From the NCBI GenBank assembly GCA_964545205.1, contig CAZJFH010000007.1, forward strand, positions 1 to 64,000: DNA of 64,000 nucleotides. The letters run 5' to 3'. Of the stretch, positions 44,721-54,398 are shown piece by piece. Below the pieces are notes generated by a model that made no database searches, had not been told where the DNA came from, and worked only from the letters and a program-made list of their open reading frames with translations. A program made the translations under genes and the position numbers. Within the stretch, counting starts at the first letter, position 1; each line of letters starts with the position of its first letter. The stretch comes from CAZJFH01 sp964545205. Lineage in GTDB: Bacteria > Pseudomonadota > Alphaproteobacteria > Rhodospirillales > Magnetospirillaceae.

Positions 44721-44972
44721 ATGTTGACCGCCGCACAATTGAAGGCCGCGCGCGCGCTGCTCGGCATCGACCAAAGAACGCTTGCCGAGATGGCCGGCGT
44801 GTCGCTGCCGACCATCCAGCGCATGGAGGCCAGCCCCGGCGTCGTGCGCGGGGTGATCGAGACCCTCACCAAGGTCGTCGAGGCCCTCGACCGCTCCGGC
44901 ATCGAACTGATCGCCGAGAACGCGCCCAGCCGGGCGACCGGACGCGGCGTGCGGCTCAAGGAACCGAAATGA
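44721..44972 (+). CDS. XRE-family helix-turn-helix regulator
   Basis: 83 residues from ATG 44721; GTG 44709 is an alternative. The HTH spans LKAARALLGIDQRTLAEMAGVS followed by PTIQRMEASPG. Such tiny regulators are typically fused or coupled to a transporter gene in alphaproteobacteria. Its stop overlaps the SulP start by 4 bases (ATGA), so the two are translated together and it likely regulates its own operon. Confidence 0.88.
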   Translation: MLTAAQLKAARALLGIDQRTLAEMAGVSLPTIQRMEASPGVVRGVIETLTKVVEALDRSGIELIAENAPSRATGRGVRLKEPK

Positions 44973-46699
44973 CCTCCCGGACTGCCGCGGCCGGCGGGCC
45001 GACGGACGATTTCGCGCAGTTGTTCACGCCGAAGCTGGTCACCGTGCTGCGCGAAGGCTACCGCCTGTCGCACCTCAAGGCCGATGCCGTCGCCGGGTTG
45101 ACGGTGGCCATCGTCGCGCTGCCGCTGTCGATGGCGATCGCGATCGCCTCCGGGGCTTCGCCGGCGCAGGGGCTCTACGCCGCGATCTTCGGCGGCTTCT
45201 TGGTTTCGGCCCTGGGCGGCAGCCGGTTTCAGATCGGCGGGCCCGCCGGCGCCTTCATCGTCCTGGTCGCCGCCACCGTGCAGACCCACGGCATGGACGG
45301 GCTGTTCCTGGCCACCATCCTCTCGGGGATCATGCTGGCGGCGATCGGCCTCTTGCGCCTGGGCACCTACGTCAAGTTCGTGCCCTATCCGGTGACGGTC
45401 GGCTTCACCGCCGGCATCGCCGTGATCATCTTCACCAGCCAGATCAAGGATTTGCTCGGCCTGACCCTGGCCGCGCCCGAGCCGGGACCGCTGCTGGACA
45501 AGCTGCCGGTGCTGTGGGCGGGCCTGCCAAGCCTGCAGCCGGCCAGCCTGGGCCTGGCGCTGGCGACCGTGGCGGTGATCGCCGGCCTGAAGCGGCTGCG
45601 CCCGCACTGGCCCGGCCTGCTGCTGGCGGTGGCCGGCAGCGCCGTGGCGACGGCGCTGCTCGGGCTGCCGGTCGAGACGATCGGCACCCGCTTCGGCGGC
45701 ATCCCCGACACGCTGCCGGTGCCGGCCTTGCCCGAGATCAGCCTCGCCAAGCTGCAGGCCGTGCTGCCGAGCGCCGTCGCCTTCGCGCTGCTCGGCGCCA
45801 TCGAATCGCTGCTCTCGGCGGTGGTCGCGGACGGCATGACGGGGCGGCGCCACCGCTCGAACTGCGAGCTCGTCGGCCAGGGCATCGCCAACGTCGCCTC
45901 CGGGCTGCTCGGCGGCATCTGCGTCACCGGCACCATCGCCCGCACCGCGACCAACGTCCGCGCCGGCGCGCACGGGCCGGTCGCCGGCATGCTGCATTCG
46001 CTGTTCCTGCTCGGCTTCCTGTTGCTGGCCGCCCCGGTCGCCAGCTACATCCCGCTCGCCAGCCTGGCCGGCGTGCTGGCGGTGGTGGCCTGGAACATGG
46101 TCGAGAAGCACGCCTTCGCCGCGCTGCTGCGCGCCTCGCGCGAGGACGCCGCCGTGCTGCTGACGACCTTCCTCCTGACCGTGTTCCGCGACCTCACCGA
46201 GGCGATCGTCGTCGGCATCGCGCTGGGATCGGTGCTGTTCATCCACCGGCTGTCGAAGACCACGGCGATCCAGGCCCAGACGCCCCTGGTGCCCGAGGAC
46301 CGCGCCGACGCCACCGGCGTGACGCTGCAGAACGCCGCGGAGGCCGGGCGCGACCCCGACGTCGTGGTCTACCGCATTTCGGGGGCCTTCTTCTTCGGCG
46401 CCGCCGCCGCCATCGGCGCGGTGCTCGATCGCATCGCCGACAGCCACCGGGTGCTGATCATCGACTTCGCCGCCGTGCCGCTGCTCGATTCCACCGGCGC
46501 CAACACCATCGAGGTGCTGGCGCACAAGGCGCTGCGGCGCGGCGTCCGGGTGATCCTGACCGGAACGCGGCGCGACGTGCGCAAGGCGCTGTTCATGCTC
46601 GGCATCAAGCCGCCGGTGGTGCGCTACGCGCGCAGCATCGAGTCCGCCGTCGCCCATATCCGGACGGCGCCGCCCGACGGGGCATCGACGCCGGCTTGA
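44969..46699 (+). CDS. SulP-family inorganic anion transporter with STAS domain
   Basis: 576 residues. The N-terminal family signature GLTVAIVALPLSMAIAIASG, FGGFLVSALGGSRFQIGGPAG and about 11-12 membrane helices fill residues 30-400, including AFALLGAIESLLSAVVADGM. A cytoplasmic STAS domain follows (about 445-565; VLIIDFAAVPLLDSTGANTIE). SulP proteins carry sulfate, bicarbonate or dicarboxylates; the substrate cannot be read from the sequence. Coupled to the XRE gene upstream and convergent with the channel gene at 46725. Confidence 0.93.
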   Translation: MTSRTAAAGGPTDDFAQLFTPKLVTVLREGYRLSHLKADAVAGLTVAIVALPLSMAIAIASGASPAQGLYAAIFGGFLVSALGGSRFQIGGPAGAFIVLVAATVQTHGMDGLFLATILSGIMLAAIGLLRLGTYVKFVPYPVTVGFTAGIAVIIFTSQIKDLLGLTLAAPEPGPLLDKLPVLWAGLPSLQPASLGLALATVAVIAGLKRLRPHWPGLLLAVAGSAVATALLGLPVETIGTRFGGIPDTLPVPALPEISLAKLQAVLPSAVAFALLGAIESLLSAVVADGMTGRRHRSNCELVGQGIANVASGLLGGICVTGTIARTATNVRAGAHGPVAGMLHSLFLLGFLLLAAPVASYIPLASLAGVLAVVAWNMVEKHAFAALLRASREDAAVLLTTFLLTVFRDLTEAIVVGIALGSVLFIHRLSKTTAIQAQTPLVPEDRADATGVTLQNAAEAGRDPDVVVYRISGAFFFGAAAAIGAVLDRIADSHRVLIIDFAAVPLLDSTGANTIEVLAHKALRRGVRVILTGTRRDVRKALFMLGIKPPVVRYARSIESAVAHIRTAPPDGASTPA

Positions 46700-46724
46700 C
46701 GCGACCGTCCGTCTTGCCCTCCGG

Positions 46725-49052
46725 CTAGTCGGCGAGTTCCTCCTCGGCGGCGAGAGCCCTGCCCGGGGCCGGCGGCGGCTCGGGCCACGACTTGATGTGC
46801 AGGTCGCGCTGCGGGAACGGAATCGAGATGCCGTGGGCGCGGAAGGCCTTGTCGATGGCGAAGTTGACGTCCGAGATCACCTGCAGCCGGTCCTCGACGT
46901 TGGCGAGCATGAAGCGCAGCTCGAAATTCAGCGCGCTGTCGCCGAAGGCCCGGAACAGCACCACCGGCGGCGTCACGCTGCCGTGCCTGAGGATGCCCGG
47001 ATGCTCGTTGGCGACCTCCAGCAGCACCTTGCGCACCAGGTCGGTGTCCGAGCCGTAGGCGACGCCGATCGGCACCCGGGCGCGGCCGTGGCGGTCGCGC
47101 AGGGTCCAGTTGGTGACCTGGTTGGTGATGAAGTCGGAATTCGGCACCGTGACGTCGGAGCGGTCGAAGGTCTGGATCTCGGTGGCGCGCACGCGGATCT
47201 TCTTGACGTAGCCCTCGGTGTTGCCGACCACCACCCAGTCGCCGGCCTTGATGGGGCGCTCGAACAGCAGGATGATGCCGGCGACGAAGTTGCTGACCAC
47301 GTTCTGCAGGCCGAAGCCGATGCCGACGGACAGGGCGCTGGCGATGATCGCCAGGTTGGTGAAGTCGACGCCGGCCGTCGACAGACCGAGCAGCACCGCG
47401 AAGATGAAGCCGACATAGCCCGAGACGGTGACCAGCGCCTCGCGCGCGCCCCTGTCCATGCGGCTGCGCGCCAGCCAGCTGTCCTCGATCCAGTCGCGCA
47501 GCCAGCGGCTCAGCGTCAGCGCCACCCAGAACACCAGGATGCCGGTCAGCACCTTGCTGGGGACGATGCGCATCTCGCCGATGGTGAAGCCGTCGAGCAG
47601 GTACTGGAAGACCAGCGCGGTGCCGGCATCCGACAGGCCCCAGGCGCGCATCGCCAGCAGCGCCGCGCCGCCCCACAGCGTCGCGGAGAGCAGGAAGCGC
47701 AGCCACACCAGGCCGGGGAACGACTCGTCCGGCTCCAGGCCGAGCCGCTCGCGCACCGCCGCCTGCCAGGGGCTGCGGCCGGAATCGAGGCCGTCGACCA
47801 GTTCGGCGGCCAGCATCGTCACCAGCCACAGCCCGGCGGCCACCAGACCGCTCTGCAGCAGGCCGAGCAGCACGTATTCCGACAGGTTGCGGTAGCCCAG
47901 CGCCTCCGCCAGCAGCACGCCGGCGAGCACCAGCAGCAGCACGAAACGCAACGAACGGCCGCTGCGCGCCAGCGCCGGCATGTGGCCGACCAGCCCGATC
48001 ATCCAGCCGAGATTCACCACCAGCGCGGCGATGAAGACCGCCCGCGACAGCAGCCCGACATGCTCGGGCAGCGCGGAGGCCAGCGGGCTCAGGAACAGCA
48101 GCACCCCGACCAGCACCAGCGTGCCGAGCGCCGCCAGCCGCCGGGCCAGCGCGCGGGCCAGCTTGTCGTCGAGCGCCGTGACCTGCCGCGCCGGCGCCGG
48201 CGGCGCCAGGACGGCGCGCAGCGCGGCCAGCGCGACGGCGAAGGCGGTGACGCCATGAACGGCGATGGCGACGAAGGTAACCCCCGCCTCGGCCTCGCGC
48301 GTGGCGTAGAGCGCGGCCGACAGGCCGAGCAGCAGGCCGAGCGACGGGCCGCGGCGGGCGGCGACGGCGGTGCCGGCGCGTGCCAGCCGGGCCGCGAAGC
48401 CGTCGCCGCCCGACTCCCTGGCCTGCAGCAGGCGACGCCGCAGCAGGATGCCGCCGGCCAGGCCGAGGCCGCCGAACAGCCCCAACACGAACAGCCGCCG
48501 CGGCCCGAAGCGGTCGAAGCCGGCCTGATTGACGGTGAAGTCCAGCGCCACGGTGATCCAGGCGTTGGGATCCTCCAGATTGGCGGCGATGACGGTGAAC
48601 AGATCGCCTGCACGCAGCGCCAGACGCTCCTTGAGCAGGCTCTGCTGGCGCTCGGTATAGCGGTTGACCTGCTCCTCGGCCTGCACCGCGATCAGCCGGC
48701 ACTCGGCGGCTTGCGCCTCGGCGCGGCTCTTCTGGTTCTGCAGTTCCTTGCGCTGGCGCGCGATGTCGCGGCTCTCGCCCACCACCGCCTCGCCGATCGC
48801 CGCGATCGCCTGGGCGAGCCGGTCGATGTCGGCCTGGCGCTCGGCGACGCAGCTGCCGCCCCAGGTGCGCAGGCTCGAGGCGCGCTTGATGGCGGCACCG
48901 AGCGCGTCGTGGTCGGCGCGCGCGACGTCGACCTCGCGGGTCAGCCGCTGCAGCTCGGCCCGGGCCTCCTTCAGGCCGTCGCTCTCCTGGGCGACGGCGA
49001 GGCCCGGCACCAGCAACAGCAGCACGACGAGAATCAGGCGCGGCAAGGACAT
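46725..49052 (-). CDS. MscS-family mechanosensitive channel with periplasmic coiled coil
   Basis: 775 residues. A signal peptide (LILVVLLLLVPGLAVA) is followed by a ~130-residue coiled-coil periplasmic part (Cys at 67 and 118 could pair), then about 11 membrane helices. The C-terminal MscS core is clear: VDFTNLAIIASALSVGIGFG, LQNVVSNFVAGIILLFERPI, GDWVVVGNTEGYVKKI and the VPNSDFITNQVTNW beta domain. The overall layout resembles MscK/MscM-type large channels, which release solutes on hypo-osmotic shock. It is the last gene of a unit with the caspase-WD40 and SH3-lipoprotein genes (48-base gap). Confidence 0.92.
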   Translation of the reverse strand: MSLPRLILVVLLLLVPGLAVAQESDGLKEARAELQRLTREVDVARADHDALGAAIKRASSLRTWGGSCVAERQADIDRLAQAIAAIGEAVVGESRDIARQRKELQNQKSRAEAQAAECRLIAVQAEEQVNRYTERQQSLLKERLALRAGDLFTVIAANLEDPNAWITVALDFTVNQAGFDRFGPRRLFVLGLFGGLGLAGGILLRRRLLQARESGGDGFAARLARAGTAVAARRGPSLGLLLGLSAALYATREAEAGVTFVAIAVHGVTAFAVALAALRAVLAPPAPARQVTALDDKLARALARRLAALGTLVLVGVLLFLSPLASALPEHVGLLSRAVFIAALVVNLGWMIGLVGHMPALARSGRSLRFVLLLVLAGVLLAEALGYRNLSEYVLLGLLQSGLVAAGLWLVTMLAAELVDGLDSGRSPWQAAVRERLGLEPDESFPGLVWLRFLLSATLWGGAALLAMRAWGLSDAGTALVFQYLLDGFTIGEMRIVPSKVLTGILVFWVALTLSRWLRDWIEDSWLARSRMDRGAREALVTVSGYVGFIFAVLLGLSTAGVDFTNLAIIASALSVGIGFGLQNVVSNFVAGIILLFERPIKAGDWVVVGNTEGYVKKIRVRATEIQTFDRSDVTVPNSDFITNQVTNWTLRDRHGRARVPIGVAYGSDTDLVRKVLLEVANEHPGILRHGSVTPPVVLFRAFGDSALNFELRFMLANVEDRLQVISDVNFAIDKAFRAHGISIPFPQRDLHIKSWPEPPPAPGRALAAEEELAD

Positions 49053-49100
49053 GGCGCGGCATTCCGGATGAGCGGTTCCGCCATCTTGCGCCGGTGCTGG

Positions 49101-52028
49101 TTAACGCGGTGTTGCGTCTCGGCGCACGCTGCTGATGGGGAAGAAGTCCGATCCTTCGAAATGGAACGCCGGCTCCTGCTTGTGGCCGGGTGCGACGTCG
49201 CGCACCACGGCCGGCACCTGGGCCTTGGTGAACCGGGCGATCTCGTAGACGTCGACGGCGCCGCTGTTGTCGCCCGAGGCCACCGTATCGGCCTTGCCGC
49301 GGAGACCCTCCAGCAGCACGCCGGTGAACACGCCATTGTCGCCGAAGCCATCCAGCGCCTCCTGCTCGTCGCTGGTGCTGGCCAGCGTGAAGCGGCCGGT
49401 CGAGCGGCCCAGCGACTTGACCCAGGTGTCGTCGCGGGCCATCCGGCCGATGCGGTCGTCGATCGATCCGGCAAAGCAGGTGTCGATCATCAGCATCATC
49501 CGCGACGCCGGAACGCGCGCAAACAGCTCGGCCAGGACGTCCTGGGTCAGTCCGCGCCCGCGCACCGCTTCCGGGGTGGCGGCCGGCAGATCGGCGGGCA
49601 GGAACACGTAGCGGCCGTCCAGGGCCAGTCCGTGCCCGGCCAGGAACACCAGGACGGCGTCCTCGGGCTTGGCGGCCGCCGCCAGCTCCTGGAAAGCGGC
49701 GCGGATGCCGTCGAGGCTGGCGGCGCCGTCGAGCAGCGTGGTGACCGCGACACCGCGATAGATGCCGCGGCCGCCCTCGCTCATCAGCCGGGCCACCGCT
49801 TCGGCGTCGCGCCGGGCGTTCGCCAGTTCCAGTTCGGGCAGGGCGTACGCGCTGATTCCGATCGCCAGCACGTGCAGCATCGGCAACTCGGTGCCGGCCT
49901 CGGGCGCCCGCAGCCGCGCCGTCACCTGCTCGCGGGCGTTGACCTCGACGCGGCGGTCGCCCGACGTGGCCGAGACCGTCAGGGCATTGTCGCCCGGCTC
50001 GAGCGGAATGCGCACCTCGTCGAGGCGGTCGCCGTCGCCGCTTTCGGGCAGCCGGGTCGAGCGCAGGCCCTCGCCCGTCACCACGGCGCCGTTGCGGCGC
50101 ACGATCAGCGGCCCGATGCCGCCGCCGCGGTCCTCGAGGCGCACCTTCAGGACCGCGCGGTCGCCCGGCATCTCCACCTCGCGCCCGGCGCCGGCCGAAA
50201 GCGCCGTGCAGGCGCCGCCGGCCGCCGGGCAGACCTCCACCGCCGCGACGCGCGGCGGCAGGCCGCGCCCGAGCACATGCTCGACCTTGCCGATCTGCGC
50301 CAGCTGCGCGGCGATCTCGGCCTCGTGGCCGCCGCGCAGCGCCTTGACCACCAGGTCGCGGCGGAAGAACGGGCGGTAGAGCTGGGCCGACTCGATCAGC
50401 TCGCCGAGGCGGTTGCGGCCGTGGTTCAGGTGGTAGCCGAACAGGCTGTCGCCGCCCGGCGCGTGGTCGAAGAAGCCGTCTGGCGTCCACGCGATCCACC
50501 GCTTTCCGTCGGCGTGGACGAACAGCGCCAGCCGCTCGCGGCCGTCCGCCATGTCGTACCAGCGCACGGTGCCGTCGCCGAGGCCGGCGACCGCCAGTCC
50601 CGCCGCCGGCGCCAGCGCCACCGTCCACACCGTGCCCGGCACCTGCACCGCCCACGACAGTGCGTCGCCGTCATAGAGCCGCAGCGCATGGTCGGCGCCG
50701 AGCAGCCAGCGGCGGCCGCCGGCATGGGCGATGCTGCGGGCGACCTCGCCGGCGCCCAGGCGCAGCGGCCGGCCGTCGACGCGCGGCGCCGCGCCGTTGC
50801 GCCAGTCGGTGACGTCGACGCCGGCCGAAAGCGGCGCCGCCAAGCCGCCGGTGCCGGCGCCGGGCGCCAGCGCGCGGGCGACCAGATCGAAGCGCAACGG
50901 CCGCCGACCGCCCTGCTCCAGGCCGAACTGCACGACCGAGCCATCGGCCGAGACCCGGAAGGCCTCGGCGCCGTCGCGGAAATCGGCGACGCTCTTGCCC
51001 CGGCCGCCGGTCCTGCGCCCGGCGCCGTCGACGAGCCCCCAGGACGGCTCGGCCGTCGCGAACGCCACCCCGCCGCCGTGGGCGTCGAGGTCGACCACGG
51101 TGTCGCGGCCGACCGGGATGTCGTTGGCGCCGGCGCCGTCGAACCGGCGCACGAACCGGGTGCCGTCGGCGGCGCCGTAGGTGCCGGCCGCGAACAGCCG
51201 CGCCCCGTCGCCGCCATAGGCGACGACGCTGAGCGCGCCGCCGCGGCCCTCGGCGCCGGCCAGCGTTCCGGCCGGGGCGAGGTCGCGGCCGCCGAACAGG
51301 CTGACCCGGGCGGCGTCGAGATGTCCGACGGCGAGTTGGCGGCCGTCGGGCGAGAACGCCACCGAGAACGGCCGCGCCGCCACGACGCGGCTGGCGACGG
51401 CCTGGAAGCCGGCGTCGTAGAGGCGCAACGTGCCCTCGACTCCCACCGCCGCCAGCCGGCCGCCGGCGTCGAAGCTCGTCCAGGTGACGGCGTCGCGCCA
51501 GGCGCGGTCCTCGGCGATCAGGCGCGAGGCGGTGAGGTCGAACACCTTGACGCCGACCCCGTCCGAGAACGCCGCGGCCAGGAAGCGGCCGTCGGGCGAG
51601 AACGCCAGATGATTGACGGTGCCCGCGAACGGTCCGATGCGGCCGCGCATCTTCAAGCCGCGGCCGTCGATCAGATAGATGAAGGCGCCGCCGTCCCAGG
51701 CGACGCCGGTCCAGCCGCCGACCGCGACGACCGAGCCGTCTGGCCGCGCGGCGACGGCGTAGAGCTTGCCCTCGTTGCCCGGGCCGGCGGGAACGCGCAG
51801 GGTCGCCAACAGGTCGCCGCCCGCGATCTCCCACAGGCGCAGCGTCTTGTCGTCCGAGACGGTGGCGAGGAAGCCGGCGGCGGTGTCGATGCGGTTGATC
51901 GCGGCGCCGTGCATGCCGGTTTCGATGACCGGGATCGGAACGGTGCCGACCTCGCCGGCGGCGGCCGGAGGCGCCAGCAGCGCCGCCGCCAGCGCCAGCA
52001 ACCGCAGCCGACCGACGCCCCTCGCCAC
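49101..52028 (-). CDS. Exported WD40-repeat protein with C-terminal caspase (peptidase C14) domain
   Basis: 975 residues from GTG 52028, chosen because GAGGG stands eight bases upstream and a signal peptide (LRLLALAAALLAPPAAA) follows. Residues 25-500 are WD40-like blades (DDKTLRLWEIAG, LAFSPDGRFLAA, VAFSPDGRQLAVG, LGDGTVRWYDM); around 510-720 are all-beta linkers. The C-terminus is a caspase fold: LHVLAIGISAY, catalytic His799 in AGHGLALDGRYVFLPAD, and catalytic Cys851 in MMLMIDTCFAGS. An exported caspase-like protease with an intact dyad is expected to act in the periplasm. Flanked by the SH3 lipoprotein (11 bases) and the MscS gene (48 bases). Confidence 0.92.
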   Translation of the reverse strand: MARGVGRLRLLALAAALLAPPAAAGEVGTVPIPVIETGMHGAAINRIDTAAGFLATVSDDKTLRLWEIAGGDLLATLRVPAGPGNEGKLYAVAARPDGSVVAVGGWTGVAWDGGAFIYLIDGRGLKMRGRIGPFAGTVNHLAFSPDGRFLAAAFSDGVGVKVFDLTASRLIAEDRAWRDAVTWTSFDAGGRLAAVGVEGTLRLYDAGFQAVASRVVAARPFSVAFSPDGRQLAVGHLDAARVSLFGGRDLAPAGTLAGAEGRGGALSVVAYGGDGARLFAAGTYGAADGTRFVRRFDGAGANDIPVGRDTVVDLDAHGGGVAFATAEPSWGLVDGAGRRTGGRGKSVADFRDGAEAFRVSADGSVVQFGLEQGGRRPLRFDLVARALAPGAGTGGLAAPLSAGVDVTDWRNGAAPRVDGRPLRLGAGEVARSIAHAGGRRWLLGADHALRLYDGDALSWAVQVPGTVWTVALAPAAGLAVAGLGDGTVRWYDMADGRERLALFVHADGKRWIAWTPDGFFDHAPGGDSLFGYHLNHGRNRLGELIESAQLYRPFFRRDLVVKALRGGHEAEIAAQLAQIGKVEHVLGRGLPPRVAAVEVCPAAGGACTALSAGAGREVEMPGDRAVLKVRLEDRGGGIGPLIVRRNGAVVTGEGLRSTRLPESGDGDRLDEVRIPLEPGDNALTVSATSGDRRVEVNAREQVTARLRAPEAGTELPMLHVLAIGISAYALPELELANARRDAEAVARLMSEGGRGIYRGVAVTTLLDGAASLDGIRAAFQELAAAAKPEDAVLVFLAGHGLALDGRYVFLPADLPAATPEAVRGRGLTQDVLAELFARVPASRMMLMIDTCFAGSIDDRIGRMARDDTWVKSLGRSTGRFTLASTSDEQEALDGFGDNGVFTGVLLEGLRGKADTVASGDNSGAVDVYEIARFTKAQVPAVVRDVAPGHKQEPAFHFEGSDFFPISSVRRDATPR

Positions 52029-52039
52029 CGCGAACGCCC

Positions 52040-53104
52040 TCAGCCCAGAGGCGCGGCGGCGGTGGCCGCCGAGGTCTCGCTCGCCAGCTCGAACAGCGGC
52101 GCGTCGGCCTGGGCCTGCTGCACGCTCTGGGCGAAGCCGGCCTGCTTGAGCTGGCTGGTGCTGGTCAGCTCGACGATGCCGGTTTCCGAGACCGGGACCT
52201 CCTTGGCGACCACCACCGGCTGCGGCGCGGCGCGCTTGACCTCGCCGAAATCCGCCGCCGGCACGAAGCCGGTGCGGCCGCCGTTCAGCACCACCTCGAC
52301 CCAGCCGCGGTCGTCGGGAGCGCCGACCACCTCGACCAGCGCGCCCCTCTTCAAGCTGGCGAGCACCGGCGACTTGCCGTCGCGCTTGCTCCGCACCTTG
52401 GCGTCGCGGGCCAGCGCCTGAAGCTGGATCGCCGGGGCCGGCGCGGCGGGCGCGGCCTCGATGCCGGTCAGCTCCTTGCTGGCGTGGCGGAAGCTCTCGG
52501 CGCGCTTGGCCATGTTGGCGCTGAGCGCCTCGGCGACGGCGATGTCGTCGTCGTGCTGGCGCTTCAGGCGCTGCAGCCGCGCCTCGGCCTCGGCGCGGCT
52601 CAGCCGGCCGGCCTTGTAGTCGGCCTTGACCTGCGCCGCCGCCGCGACGCGGCACTCGCGGGCCTTGGCGAAGGCGACGGTGGCGCGATCGATCTCCTCG
52701 TTTTCGCGCACGAGGTCCGAATGCACCGAGGCCATCAGCGCCATGCGGTCGGCGTGCTCGCGCTGCTTGGCGGCGAGATAGCCGCCGACGCCGCCGATCG
52801 CCGCGCCGGCCGCGGCGCCGACCAGCACGCGCTCGCCGACATTGCTGCCGCCGCCGGTCAACGCGCCGGCGAGGCCGCCGACCAGGGCGCCGATCGCCAC
52901 GCCGGTGACGATCTCGTCGGTGAAGAAGTCGCCCGCGGCCGCCAGGTTCTGGTGCTCGCGGTAGCAGACGTCCTGGCCGGCGTCGCCGGCGCCGTTGATG
53001 CTGATCACCGGCGATCCTTGCGGCACGCAGGCCGTCAGCCCGACCGAAAGAGCGACTCCGGACAGAAGACCGCCACGCGCGGCCCTGCGAAGCTGAATCC
53101 TCAT
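52040..53104 (-). CDS. SH3-domain lipoprotein with glycine zipper
   Basis: 354 residues from ATG 53104, preceded by GAGGGGG. Lipobox VGLTAC (Cys at about 26) gives an acylated outer- or inner-membrane lipoprotein. Then a glycine-zipper (GALVGGLAGALTGG, GAAAGAAIGGVGGYLAAK), a coiled-coil middle (about 120-230), and a bacterial SH3 domain (SPVLASLKRGALVEVVG, GWVEVVLNGGRTGFVPAADFGEV). It resembles slime-associated or 17-kDa-antigen-type lipoproteins with added SH3b, which bind peptidoglycan. First gene of the unit with the caspase-WD40 and channel genes; divergent from the HtrA-like protease gene. Confidence 0.87.
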   Translation of the reverse strand: MRIQLRRAARGGLLSGVALSVGLTACVPQGSPVISINGAGDAGQDVCYREHQNLAAAGDFFTDEIVTGVAIGALVGGLAGALTGGGSNVGERVLVGAAAGAAIGGVGGYLAAKQREHADRMALMASVHSDLVRENEEIDRATVAFAKARECRVAAAAQVKADYKAGRLSRAEAEARLQRLKRQHDDDIAVAEALSANMAKRAESFRHASKELTGIEAAPAAPAPAIQLQALARDAKVRSKRDGKSPVLASLKRGALVEVVGAPDDRGWVEVVLNGGRTGFVPAADFGEVKRAAPQPVVVAKEVPVSETGIVELTSTSQLKQAGFAQSVQQAQADAPLFELASETSAATAAAPLG

Positions 53105-53238
53105 TTTCGCTGCATCCCCCTCAGTGCCGCCGCCATCGGGCAACGGAGGGTTGAAGAGTATCTTCGTGCCCCGGAGCTTGTCCAGCGGCGGCGTCCGGTG
53201 CGACGATGGGACGTCGAGACGGCGGACGGGAACACGGG

Positions 53239-54336
53239 ATGAGCAACGGCCGCGGAGCACTCAGCGCTTTCGGGCAGATGGCGGCGATCGTCCTGGCGAT
53301 CATCGGCGCCTGGTCGGTGGCCGAGGAGATCCTGTACCGGGTCAGGGCCTGGGACGCCGAGCCGCAGCCGGTCTTGGCGCGCGGCGACCTCGCCGAGTTC
53401 GAGCGAACGGCGGTGGCGCTGTTCGAGGCGGCGGCGCCCTCGGTGGCCTACATCTTCGCCGTCCAGCGCTCGCTGTCGCCGTTCGGCGGCGCCGCGCAGG
53501 GTGCCGGCTCCGGCTTCGTGTGGGACCGCGACGGCCACATCGTGACCAACTACCACGTCGTCGCCGAGGCCGACCGGGTGGCGGTGCGCCTCGACGGCGG
53601 CGAGCCGGTTCCGGCGCGGGTGGTCGGCCGCGCCCCCGACTACGACCTCGCCGTCCTGCGCCTCGAGCACGTGCCGCGGCGGTTGCAGCCGCTGCCCATC
53701 GGTTCGTCCGACGACCTGCGGGTCGGCCAGGCGACCTTCGCGATCGGCAATCCGTTCGGACTGAGCCGCAGCCTGACGACAGGCGTCGTCAGCGCCCTCG
53801 ACCGCCGCCTGCCGACCGAGACCGGCCGCGAAATCCGCGGCGTCATCCAGACCGACGCCGCGATCAACCCCGGCAACTCCGGCGGACCGCTGCTCGATTC
53901 GGCGGGGCGGCTGATCGGGGTGAACACGGCGATCCTGTCGGGCAGCGGCAGCAGCGCCGGCGTCGGTTTCGCGGTGCCGGTCGACGTCGTCAACCGCGTG
54001 GTGCCGCAACTGATCGCCGGCGGCCGCGTCGCCCGACCCGGCATCGGCATCGCCGCGGCGCCGGAGGAAATCGCGCTGCGCGCCGGCTTCGAAGGCATCG
54101 TCATCATCGAGGTGATTCCGGGCAGTCCCGCAGACGCCGCCGGCCTGCGCGGCGTCGACCAGTACGGGCGCGCCGGCGACGTGATCACCGCCATCGAGGG
54201 CGTCCCGGTGCATTCGATCGCCGAGATGGCCGAGATCCTGGACGAGGTCGGCATCGGCGACGTGGTGACGCTGACCGTCGAGCGCGACGGCCGCACCCGC
54301 ATGGTCGAGGTCCGCGTCGCCGACATCGGCGGCTGA
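53239..54336 (+). CDS. Membrane-anchored HtrA/DegP-like serine protease with one PDZ domain
   Basis: 365 residues from ATG 53239 (the frame is open from 53206 but this start gives a clean anchor). N-terminal helix AAIVLAIIGAWSVAEEI serves as signal anchor. The trypsin-like domain has His106 (TNYHVVAEAD), Asp136 (YDLAVLRLE) and Ser214 (NPGNSGGPLLD). One PDZ domain (about 265-360; EVIPGSPADAAGLRGVD) makes it DegS/HtrA-like rather than two-PDZ DegP. Such proteases survey the envelope, and the neighbouring lipoprotein-caspase operon is divergent. Confidence 0.93.
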   Translation: MSNGRGALSAFGQMAAIVLAIIGAWSVAEEILYRVRAWDAEPQPVLARGDLAEFERTAVALFEAAAPSVAYIFAVQRSLSPFGGAAQGAGSGFVWDRDGHIVTNYHVVAEADRVAVRLDGGEPVPARVVGRAPDYDLAVLRLEHVPRRLQPLPIGSSDDLRVGQATFAIGNPFGLSRSLTTGVVSALDRRLPTETGREIRGVIQTDAAINPGNSGGPLLDSAGRLIGVNTAILSGSGSSAGVGFAVPVDVVNRVVPQLIAGGRVARPGIGIAAAPEEIALRAGFEGIVIIEVIPGSPADAAGLRGVDQYGRAGDVITAIEGVPVHSIAEMAEILDEVGIGDVVTLTVERDGRTRMVEVRVADIGG

Positions 54337-54398
54337 AGGGGAACAGTCGGGCGGCCCCGGCGTTTGCCCGGCGAGGCAACCCGAAGGGAGACCGCGCC

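Noticed and set aside
36274..52421. Long plus-strand frames at 36274-40446 and 46797-52421
   Set aside because: They oppose the SARP fusion gene and the channel/caspase/lipoprotein genes respectively, and show only Arg/Gln/Ala/Gly-rich shadow sequence with no motif, whereas the minus-strand proteins are clear family members.
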